This document shows positions 7,019 to 13,803 of a stretch of DNA of 64,000 nt, piece by piece. Location: positions 21,150 through 85,149 of the forward strand of contig NZ_SMCV01000016.1 in assembly GCF_004342285.1 (NCBI RefSeq), read 5' to 3'. This DNA comes from Klebsiella sp. BIGb0138. Its GTDB lineage: Bacteria > Pseudomonadota > Gammaproteobacteria > Enterobacterales > Enterobacteriaceae. The position numbers and the translations under genes were made by a program. Numbering within the stretch: the stretch's first letter is position 1; every line of letters starts with the position of its first letter. The notes under the pieces were generated by a model. That model saw only the letters and a program-made list of their open reading frames with translations. It did no database searches and had not been told where the DNA came from.

Positions 7019-9282
7019 GTATCAAAAGTTTTGCCGATCGGCTCAATTTCTATTTGACTGGTATCAAATGCCTAAACAAGGCGAAGCCAGTAATCCCGCG
7101 GATTCCCGTTTAATTCCTTCTCTTCCCGGTAATATCAAATGATTTCCCTCGTAACAAGGACGCGTTAATTAGCCGGGCGAAATCTGCCCGCGAACAGCAA
7201 AGATATAATCCCGATCTGGTCATCCTGGCTGACGTGTCGGCGCAGCCATCTTATATCAGCAAGCCGCTGATGGACCGCATTGATTATTTTCATGGGTTGA
7301 ACAGGCCGAAAGCCTATTCACGATACCTGCGCGAAACGGTCAGGCCATGTCTGGAGCGCCTGATTCATGTTCGTGACAGCCAGATATCCGCGTCGTTTCG
7401 ATTCATGGCGAGCCACAACGGGCTGGAGGGATTGCTGGTATTGCCGGAAATGAGCCAGGACCAGACGAAACGCCTTTCCACGCTGATTGCAGCGCATATG
7501 GATATTTGCCTGGACACCGCCTGCAGCGATCTGTTTGTTACCGATGACGTGAAACCGGAAGAAGTCCGCCTGGCATGGGAACGTGTCGCGGCGGAGGCCA
7601 TGCGGCTGGATGTGATACCGCCAGCATTCGAACGGCTCCGCCGCAAGAAACACCGTCGCAAGCCGGTGCCTTACGATCTCATACCTGGTTCGCTGGCGCG
7701 TATGCGTTGCGCGGACTGGTGGTATCGGAAGATGTGGCAGATGCGCTGCGAGTGGCGGGAGGAACAACTGCGGGCAGTGTGCCTGGTCAACAAGAAAGCT
7801 TCGCCGTATGTCAGTTATGAGGCTGTGATCCATAAGCGCGAGCAGCGCCGCAAATCGCTGGAGTATTTCCGTTCGCATGAGTTGGTTAATGAACAGGGTG
7901 ACGCGCTGGATATGGAGGACGTGGTAAACGCCAGCAGCAGCAACCCCGCGCACCGTCGTAACGAAATGATGGCCTGCATTAAAGGGCTGGAGCTTATCGC
8001 CGAAATGCGCGGCGACTGTGCCGTGTTTTACACCATCACTTGCCCGTCACGCTTCCACGCGACCCTGAACAATGGCAGGCCTAACCCGAAGTGGACGAAC
8101 GCGACGGTCAGGCAGAGCAGCGATTACCTGGTTGATACGTTCGCCGCATTCCGTAAGGCCATGCATAAGAGCGGTATGCGCTGGTATGGCGTGCGCGTGG
8201 CGGAGCCACATCATGATGGCACGGTGCACTGGCACCTGCTGTGCTTCATGCGCAAGAAAGAACGTCGCGCTATCACTGCGTTGCTGCGTAAATTTGCTAT
8301 CCGGGAGGACCGCGAGGAACTGGGAAACAATACCGGCCCGCGCTTTAAGTCTGAGCTGATCAACCCGCGCAAGGGGACGCCGACCAGCTACATCGCAAAA
8401 TATATCAGTAAGAACATCGACGGCCGCGGGCTGGCTAACGAAATCAGCAAGGAAACCGGTAGATCACTGCGGGATAACGCTGAACACGTCAACGCCTGGG
8501 CGTCGCTTCACCGCGTCCAGCAATTCCGCTTTTTCGGTATACCGGGCCGCCAGGCTTATCGTGAGCTGCGATTGCTGGCAGGTCAGGCCGCGCGGCAGCA
8601 GGCCGATAAAAAAGCCAGTGCGCCGGTACTGGATAACCCGCGTCTGGATGCGGTCCTGGCTGCTGCTGACGCCGGGTGCTTTGCCACCTACATCATGAAA
8701 CAGGGTGGCGTGCTGGTTCCCCGCAAACATCACCTGGTCCGCACGGCCTACGAGCTTAACGACGAGCCATCTACCTATGGCGATCACGGCATCCGTATTT
8801 ATGGCATCTGGTCCCCGATTGTTGAGGGCCGGATTTGCACGCACGCGATGAAGTGGAAAATGGTTCGTAAAGCCGTTGACGTTCAGGAGGCGACAGCCGA
8901 CCAGGGCGCTGCGCCCCTTGGACTCGTGGCAATAACTGTCCCCCCTGTGGAAAAAATGAACTATTTTGAACCAGATTCGACTGGTGAAGATGCGGCGGAA
9001 CCCCTGCCGGACTTCCAGAACATGAGCAGGAAAGAGCGGCGCGAACTGACGGCGAGGCTACGGCAGGTAAAACCGAAGCGGCGGAAGGGTTACAAACAAG
9101 AAATTAACGATCAGCTGCGCCTGCAGCTGGAGGTTGAGCTGAAGTCCAGGGGCTTTGACGGAAGCGAGACCGAGATCGATCTGCTGCTGCGTGGTGGCAG
9201 TATCCCATCGGGTGCCGGGCTGCGGCTTTTTTACCGCAATCAGCGCCTGCAGGAAGATGATAAATGGCGGCAGTGGTACTGA
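7019..9282 (+). pseudogene. A: P2 gpA-like replication initiator, disrupted at 5' end
   Basis: P2 gpA nicks the phage origin and starts rolling-circle replication. HUH motif [10 protein letters not shown] (about 8210), [11 protein letters not shown] (about 8030) and catalytic tyrosines in [12 protein letters not shown] (about 8392) are intact. Frame 3 is open from 7017, reading FDWYQMPKQGEASNPADSRL up to GNIK and a TGA at 7140; frame 1 then continues with [17 protein letters not shown]. Removing one A from CAAAT (7136-7140) would join them as GNINDFPRNK. With the abrupt start at the Mu-like end, this implies truncation plus a frameshift. A GTG at 7234 could still start a 682-residue product. 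Confidence 0.75.
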
Positions 9283-9376
9283 TTTCTCAATTTTAACATT
9301 TCTTGCTCTTAGCCGATCCAGTCGGACACATCTGATTGAATGCTAAAAAGTATTTTACAACGGAAAAAACGTAATA

Positions 9377-9396
9377 TACTGTATATAAATACAGTA
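9377..9396. promoter_or_regulatory. LexA (SOS) box
   Basis: TACTGTATATAAATACAGTA is an almost ideal LexA operator (CTG-N10-CAG in TACTG...CAGTA). It lies about 50 bases before the small ORF at 9445 and the DinI/Tum-like gene, so both should be induced by DNA damage. Confidence 0.92.
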
Positions 9397-9444
9397 TTTG
9401 TTTGTACAGTTGTACCGTATCCCGTAGTAAGGTCAGGAGGGGAA

Positions 9445-9633
9445 ATGCAGGATTATCTTTTGGAGTCGCTGAAACTCCAGCGTATTGATTTTTTTATCAA
9501 GCTTGTAGCGGCTAGTGAGTGCAGCGATGAAGAAAAGCGGCTTGCTATTCAATGGGTTTCAGAGTTGACCGATGAATTAATGGCGAAAATACGTAACCAT
9601 GAATATGGCCGGTCAATGGACGTTTCCAGTTAA
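9445..9633 (+). CDS. Small SOS-controlled phage protein
   Basis: This 62-residue protein begins MQDYLLESLKLQRIDFF; the ATG at 9445 follows a strong site (AGGAGGGG). An upstream in-frame start at 9340 would run through the LexA box and is rejected. The sequence is helical and acidic (ASECSDEEKRLAIQWVSELTDELMAKI). It is the first gene of the LexA-controlled pair in 186-like phages, just ahead of the tum-like gene. The function is unknown. Confidence 0.7.
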   Translation: MQDYLLESLKLQRIDFFIKLVAASECSDEEKRLAIQWVSELTDELMAKIRNHEYGRSMDVSS

Positions 9634-9644
9634 GGGGAATCTCT

Positions 9645-9878
9645 ATGCGTGTCGAAATAATGATTGATAAAGAACAGAAAATTAGCCCTGCGACACTGGT
9701 AGCCCTTGAAAATGAGCTTTACCGCAACCTGTGCCCTCTGTATCCCAAAACCACAATCCGCATTCGAAAAGGCAGCGCCAATGGCATCGAGTTAAGCGGG
9801 TTAAAACTGGATGAAGATAAAACGCGCGTAATGGAAATAATGCAGCAGGTCTGGGAGGACGACAGCTGGACGCATTAA
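9645..9878 (+). CDS. tum: DinI-like / Tum-like antirepressor protein
   Basis: This 77-residue protein belongs to the DinI/MsgA-like family: MRVEIMIDKEQKISPATLVALENEL, a C-terminal acidic helix (LDEDKTRVMEIMQQVWEDDSW). In phage 186 the LexA-controlled tum product inactivates the CI repressor and so couples prophage induction to SOS. The upstream LexA box and position after gene A match that arrangement. DinI itself modulates RecA, so a direct effect on RecA is the alternative. The repressor it would act on is outside the window. Confidence 0.75.
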   Translation: MRVEIMIDKEQKISPATLVALENELYRNLCPLYPKTTIRIRKGSANGIELSGLKLDEDKTRVMEIMQQVWEDDSWTH

Positions 9879-9932
9879 GCGCATTAACCAAAACCCGGCA
9901 GGCGATAAAACTGGCTTTTAGCGCCTGCAGGG

Positions 9933-10154
9933 TTGAACAACGAGATCCGCGAGGCGTTAGCCATGGGTGGGAAGGACAGTAATTATCAGGTGGTTTATCG
10001 TGGTGAGCTTCTTCCGCATTATGTCCCTGGCGGCTGGGTCTTTTTTCAGCGTCCCAAGGAGTGCGGCGGGGGGGGGGTAGGCCGCACCTATGAGGACTGC
10101 TTCTGGCTTGAGCTGGAATTTCCCGTTTCGTTGTATGATGGTCTGGGCTTTTGA
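9933..10154 (+). CDS. Small phage protein with poly-G tract
   Basis: The frame gives MGGKDSNYQVVYRGELLPHY (ATG at 9963, or TTG at 9933), then VPGGWVFFQRPKECGGGGVG and a C-terminal WLELEFPVSLYDGLGF. A run of ten G bases (10068-10077) encodes the glycines; a change of one base would shift the frame and truncate the protein. I do not recognise the family. The ATG is the more ordinary start although no strong ribosome binding site is visible for either. Confidence 0.5.
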   Translation: MNNEIREALAMGGKDSNYQVVYRGELLPHYVPGGWVFFQRPKECGGGGVGRTYEDCFWLELEFPVSLYDGLGF

Positions 10155-10219
10155 TGGAAGTCATCAGGATAGAGCAGCGAAGCGATGAATTTGACGCGAA
10201 TTACTCCCTCTTTGATTAA
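10154..10219 (+). CDS. Very short ORF overlapping the preceding stop
   Basis: An ATG overlaps the previous stop (TGATG) and opens 21 codons (MEVIRIEQRSDEFDANYSLF). The overlap would permit translational coupling, but the length is close to chance and I recognise no family. Confidence 0.2.
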   Translation: MEVIRIEQRSDEFDANYSLFD

Positions 10220-10287
10220 ATGCATGGGCTCAGACTAGGATGGGTGATTCCGAGCCTGCAACGGAGAGTGTCGATTGGCATATGCGA

Positions 10288-10932
10288 CTAAGGTTTTTGC
10301 GAATAGATAGTAGTGAATAAGTTGTTTTGCACCAGCCATTGCGAGGACGTGGAGCACTTCATCATCACCAAGTTAACAATCCTTTTGAAGTCAGCTTCAA
10401 GATCACTCCGAAAAATCGGTTCATGGTGAGCTATTCGATTACGCAGATTCCTAATATGCTCAAGTTCATCATGGATATGGATACGCTTAAGCTGTTTTGC
10501 CATTTTTTTATCCATATTAGGGAAAATGCGCTCAATGTGGTTATCCCAGATTCGCCCAAAGTGTCGGTTCGTGAACATTTGCTGCCAGAAATAAAAGCTT
10601 AATTCCGGAATAACTTGGCCCACCGTTTGTAAGCCTTCTCTCGCTGTTTCTAATTCCTGCCTTCTGCGAAAAGGTAAACTTTTAATGAATGTTGCATTCC
10701 ATGCCCACCGTTGACCATAAATTTCTTCCAGAGCATCTGATACAGCATTGCGAATAACCACTTCGCAGATTTGTATAGACGCAAACAATGCTGCGGACAC
10801 TTGGGCATTCCAGGCGTACAGTCTGAGTGCTGACATGTAATCATGCGCCATTGCAGCCTCGTAGGTAGACATGCGGGCGTGTGATAGTGCAAAACGAACG
10901 GATTCCATGTCCTCTTGAGTCATAATTGACAT
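10288..10932 (-). CDS. Abi-like HEPN-domain protein, probable abortive-infection factor
   Basis: This 214-residue protein resembles the Abi-like (AbiD/AbiF, Abi_2) family. The N-terminal part (SHARMSTYEAAMAHDYMSAL...LYAWNAQVSAALFASIQICEVVIRNAV) and the C-terminal HEPN-type RNase motif (RNLRNRIAHHEPIF, i.e. R-x4-H) are diagnostic. Such proteins usually cleave RNA upon phage attack and stop the infected cell. The ATG at 10932 has GGAGGGTAGG just upstream; the longer frame has no such support. It runs against the phage late genes, as a lysogenic conversion gene would, beside a winged-helix gene. Role in defence is inference. Confidence 0.72.
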   Translation of the reverse strand: MSIMTQEDMESVRFALSHARMSTYEAAMAHDYMSALRLYAWNAQVSAALFASIQICEVVIRNAVSDALEEIYGQRWAWNATFIKSLPFRRRQELETAREGLQTVGQVIPELSFYFWQQMFTNRHFGRIWDNHIERIFPNMDKKMAKQLKRIHIHDELEHIRNLRNRIAHHEPIFRSDLEADFKRIVNLVMMKCSTSSQWLVQNNLFTTIYSQKP

Positions 10933-11026
10933 CCTACCCTCCAGGCGTATACAATCTTCCCTGAGAGCCACGGGCCTTGCGGGCGAAAGCCTCCTCCCGG
11001 GACACAAGAATACAGCAGTACTAAAG

Positions 11027-11049
11027 AAACCCGCTTAGCGGGTTTTTTT
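11027..11049. terminator. Rho-independent terminator (both strands)
   Basis: AAACCCGCT-TAGCGGGTTTTTTT forms a stem of CCCGCT/AGCGGG with a T-run on the plus strand and a shorter one (TTTCTTT) on the minus strand, just downstream of the winged-helix gene. Confidence 0.75.
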
Positions 11050-11056
11050 ACGCCCA

Positions 11057-11545
11057 TCATTTCTTTAATCCACCTTTGCGTGTTACCTGCTTGGTATCTT
11101 CTTTGGCTTTCAAAACTTCGGGCGCGAGTTCACGGAGCTTCTTAACCAATCCTGACAGATCGTATTCGTTACTGAGTTTTCCATTATCATCCGCAGAACG
11201 AACGATCCTGACGAGTAAACCAGCCTGCTCAAGTTCTGCCATATATCGTTGAATCTGGCGTGTACTTAGCCCTAATCTATCAGATAGCGCTTGCTTGCTT
11301 GGGTATGGCTTTCGGCCTGCCTCCCACCAAAAATCTGCCAGTTGCAACAGAACTGCGAGTTGGGAAGGGTTTAGACCTAAGCGTTGCTGGCAGCGTAGTA
11401 AAAGTGATGGGATTATGCAGAACCCGGCCTTCATCACTTCTTTTCCCCATTTTTCATCGGCTACCCGGCCAGACTTTGCTTTGGCTGGGCTGCTTGGAAC
11501 TGTAGCTTGGTCGTTGCTTTCATTATCGCTTGTAACTATATTCAT
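11057..11545 (-). CDS. Winged-helix DNA-binding protein
   Basis: This 162-residue protein has a charged N-terminal 40 residues, then a winged-helix domain: GLNPSQLAVLLQLADFWW, YPSKQALSDRLGLSTRQIQRYMAELEQAGLLVRI. The C-terminus is basic (TKQVTRKGGLKK). It resembles MarR/DnaD-like HTH proteins in integrated elements and may regulate its own cassette. It is upstream of the Abi-like gene on the same strand, separated by a terminator, so the two may be independently transcribed. The regulated target is unknown. Confidence 0.65.
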   Translation of the reverse strand: MNIVTSDNESNDQATVPSSPAKAKSGRVADEKWGKEVMKAGFCIIPSLLLRCQQRLGLNPSQLAVLLQLADFWWEAGRKPYPSKQALSDRLGLSTRQIQRYMAELEQAGLLVRIVRSADDNGKLSNEYDLSGLVKKLRELAPEVLKAKEDTKQVTRKGGLKK

Positions 11546-11867
11546 CTAAGTTCTCCGTGTTTTCAATAATCACACTTTATACCCTTATTGCAGTAAGTTA
11601 TAGCATTCACCACTAGTTGCATATGTCTCTAGGGTAGGGGGTGAAAATGTCTCATAGCCTCCAGGCGGAAAAGTCTCCCTAATAAGGATAATCGGGAAAT
11701 CAGGATAATCGGAAAGATACCAATGAGGATATACTGAGGGACTAGTCGCAGATGTCTACAGGGCAAGCTAAAAAATTTTTTCCCCCATTCCGTTACCAGA
11801 ACATAATGAACGTGCATGCCTATGCCGCATGAATCCGCATGATCGTTACAGGATCGTTTTAGCTCCG

Positions 11868-11892
11868 GCCCGCCAGTATTGGCGGGCTTTTT
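11868..11892 (+). terminator. Rho-independent terminator
   Basis: GCCCGCCA-GTAT-TGGCGGGC is a perfect 8-bp stem followed by TTTTT. It would stop rightward transcription from the gene A region before cos. Confidence 0.8.
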
Positions 11893-11936
11893 CGTTTCTC
11901 ATGCAGGTGCATGAAAACCACTACACAAAGCGGGCA

Positions 11937-11955
11937 GGCGTGGCGGGGATACGAG
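11937..11955 (+). other. cos: cos-like packaging site
   Basis: GGCGTGGCGGGGATACGAG closely resembles the 19-base cohesive ends recalled for P2 and 186 (GGCGTGGCGGGGAAAGCAT in 186). It lies between the replication/accessory genes and gene Q, where cos lies in P2. The following GCGCGCGCTC is also similar to P2. The last bases differ from those phages. Confidence 0.72.
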
Positions 11956-12064
11956 CGCGCGCTCATGGTTGAATTAGTGAATTTGTGGTATCAAAGGGCC
12001 AGGTTTTTAAGCCGTTGATGTTTGTAGTTAGGCATAAGTTTCACCTGTAGGAGGAGAGGCAGAC

Positions 12065-12769
12065 ATGGTGACGTTAGTGGACGACTGTCCAAGGTGTGGT
12101 TCACAGAAAATTACTTTTGATGTTAATGGATTGAACCGCACAAAGGTTTACACAAGCCTTGGTGGAGCAATTACATACGAGTATGAGATTTACTGCGTTT
12201 GCCGGGAATGTCGCCAAACGACTATGTTTGTGTGCTGGCCTTTGGAAAAAAATACAACTTTAGATGGTTACAATTGGGGGAGTGGGGGGTTTGGGCTAAG
12301 AGATGTTGTAGAAGTGGGCAGACCTATTTCACCTGCCGACATAGCCATAGAGGAACCACCAGAATTTTTGCCTGAGCGAATAAACAACGCATATGAGGAA
12401 GGAGCAAAATGTTTGGGAATCGGCTGCTATAACGCAGCGGCAACCATGTTTAGGTTGTGTCTTGATTACGCGACTAAAGGTCTTGTTCCTGACGGTGAAC
12501 AAGGACCTGCACAGAAAATCAAGAGAAGCCTAGGGTTAAGAATGGAGTGGCTTTTTGACAACCACCTTTTACCTGAGTCTTTGAGGGAACTGGCTGAATG
12601 TGTCAAAGATGATGGAAATGATGGTGCTCATGAGGGGATTTTAGACAAAGATGCAGCCGAAGATTTAGAAGATTTTACCTACATTTTTTTAGAGCGACTT
12701 TATACAGAGCCTCAACGCCTTGTTGAAGCCAGAGCAAGGCGTGATAAAAGAAAAAGCAAGGAAGCCTGA
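12065..12769 (+). CDS. DUF4145-domain protein with N-terminal zinc ribbon
   Basis: This 234-residue protein starts with a zinc ribbon (CPRCGSQ at residues 8-14 and CRECRQ at about 50-55) followed by a DUF4145 domain, a HEPN-like all-helical fold: ERINNAYEEGAKCLGIGCYNAAATMFRLCLDY, then ECVKDDGNDGAHEGILDKDAAEDLEDF. DUF4145 occurs alone or fused to nucleases in defence genes. The ATG has a strong site (GGAGGAGAGG). It is a lone gene between cos and Q, AT-richer than neighbours, pointing rightward against Q: a typical moron. A role in phage exclusion is inference. Confidence 0.75.
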   Translation: MVTLVDDCPRCGSQKITFDVNGLNRTKVYTSLGGAITYEYEIYCVCRECRQTTMFVCWPLEKNTTLDGYNWGSGGFGLRDVVEVGRPISPADIAIEEPPEFLPERINNAYEEGAKCLGIGCYNAAATMFRLCLDYATKGLVPDGEQGPAQKIKRSLGLRMEWLFDNHLLPESLRELAECVKDDGNDGAHEGILDKDAAEDLEDFTYIFLERLYTEPQRLVEARARRDKRKSKEA

Positions 12770-12771
12770 GT

Positions 12772-13803
12772 TTATTCGGGGTCAAGGCTGTAAGGGGTGA
12801 ATTTAATGACTTCTTCACCTAGCCATTTGTTCAGTTCTTGCAGCCGTTTCTGTAATGGTATTAGTTCATTGCGGACAAAGACCCGACTGGCTTTTTCTAC
12901 ATCACCAAAACCGCCAGTATTGTTGGGGATAATACCCATCATTTGTGGAGGGACACGGTGCGCCGCCATCATGTCATCCCGGCTCACGTTTTTGATATTC
13001 AGAAACTCATCCTTAGCCGCTACTTCTGACAGCGGGATGATCTGGATGCCGTCCTTTTTTCCGTTGGGCGAGTACATAAACAGGTTGCGGAAGTTGCCCG
13101 GTCCCTTGGCGCTTTTCATCGCATGGCGGATGTTGTTCACATCCTCCTGGTTCTGCGCCGCGTCGGTCATGTACATGATAAATCCTGCGTGGCTGCCGTT
13201 GAGATAATACTTACGGCGGAACAGCGTTGCGGACTCATTCAGCAGGGTTGACGGGATGGCAGAAAGATAACCGGGAAGCCCGTAGATTTCCTGGTTAATG
13301 TCAGGCTCCAGCAGGTGAAAAATGCTTCCTTGCGTAAATTCATAGGGCTGGGTGGTCATACCGTATTGCACGAACCAGTAAGTGTTGAGGTCTACCCCAC
13401 GGCGGGTATATTTCGCCAGGGTCGGCTCCAGTGACAGCACGCCCCCGAGCCGGTTTGTGCGTTTTTCCAGGTAAGCGTTACCAAATACCAGGTAATCCTG
13501 CACAAAACGGGTAAAAGCCTGCTGGCTAAGCAGGCGGTGCGGGATGTAGGTACTACTGAGAATGTCACGCTTAACAGCGATCGGCGAGCTGTGATGCACG
13601 GCGGCGCGGTAGGTGCGGGACAATCCGTCAAAGCTTACCGGCGGTTCGTACCAGCGATCCATCTGTACGCATTCTACATAATCCAGAAGTTCGCGGCGGT
13701 CCAGTACAGGAATGGGATCGCCAAAGCTGAACGCCTGGGTAGATGCTGAATCATTGTTTTGTACGTCAGGCGGCATGACGTCCTGTACGGTGTTCTCAGT
13801 CAT
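12772..13803 (-). CDS. Q: Portal protein (P2 gpQ)
   Basis: This 343-residue PBSX/P2-type portal forms the capsid vertex channel through which DNA enters and leaves, and binds terminase. Family features include FGDPIPVLDRRELLDYVEC, YLVFGNAYLEKRTNRLG, FHLLEPDINQEIYGLPGYLSAIPS and the C-terminal VPPQMMGIIPNNTGGFGDVEKA. Length matches P2 gpQ (344). Its start overlaps the gpP stop (TAATG). Q and P form the leftward late operon, expected to be driven by Ogr from the site near 15613. Confidence 0.95.
   Translation of the reverse strand: MTENTVQDVMPPDVQNNDSASTQAFSFGDPIPVLDRRELLDYVECVQMDRWYEPPVSFDGLSRTYRAAVHHSSPIAVKRDILSSTYIPHRLLSQQAFTRFVQDYLVFGNAYLEKRTNRLGGVLSLEPTLAKYTRRGVDLNTYWFVQYGMTTQPYEFTQGSIFHLLEPDINQEIYGLPGYLSAIPSTLLNESATLFRRKYYLNGSHAGFIMYMTDAAQNQEDVNNIRHAMKSAKGPGNFRNLFMYSPNGKKDGIQIIPLSEVAAKDEFLNIKNVSRDDMMAAHRVPPQMMGIIPNNTGGFGDVEKASRVFVRNELIPLQKRLQELNKWLGEEVIKFTPYSLDPE

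Larger units (their letters stand above)
11546..12064. other. Non-coding cos region with short repeats
   Basis: This 519-base stretch has no convincing gene. It holds two copies of GGATAATCGG(G)AA (11686 and 11703), paired CCGCATGA repeats near 11824-11842, a terminator (11868-11892) and a cos-like site (11937-11955). A 62-codon leftward ORF (11629-11817) lacks support and is not called. Confidence 0.6.

Noticed and set aside
7318..7953. 211-codon leftward ORF over gene A
   Set aside because: Antisense shadow of the conserved gpA frame; His/Arg/Gln-rich composition is typical of such shadows.
9340..9444. 35-codon N-terminal extension of the small SOS protein
   Set aside because: It would run across the LexA box and promoter; the ATG at 9445 has a strong ribosome binding site.
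9898..9928. GCAGGCG...CGCCTGC hairpin as a terminator
   Set aside because: The loop is long and there is no T-run after the stem on either strand, so a terminator call is not supported.
11629..11817. 62-codon leftward ORF in the cos region
   Set aside because: No ribosome binding site, no known family, and it overlies the repeats upstream of cos.
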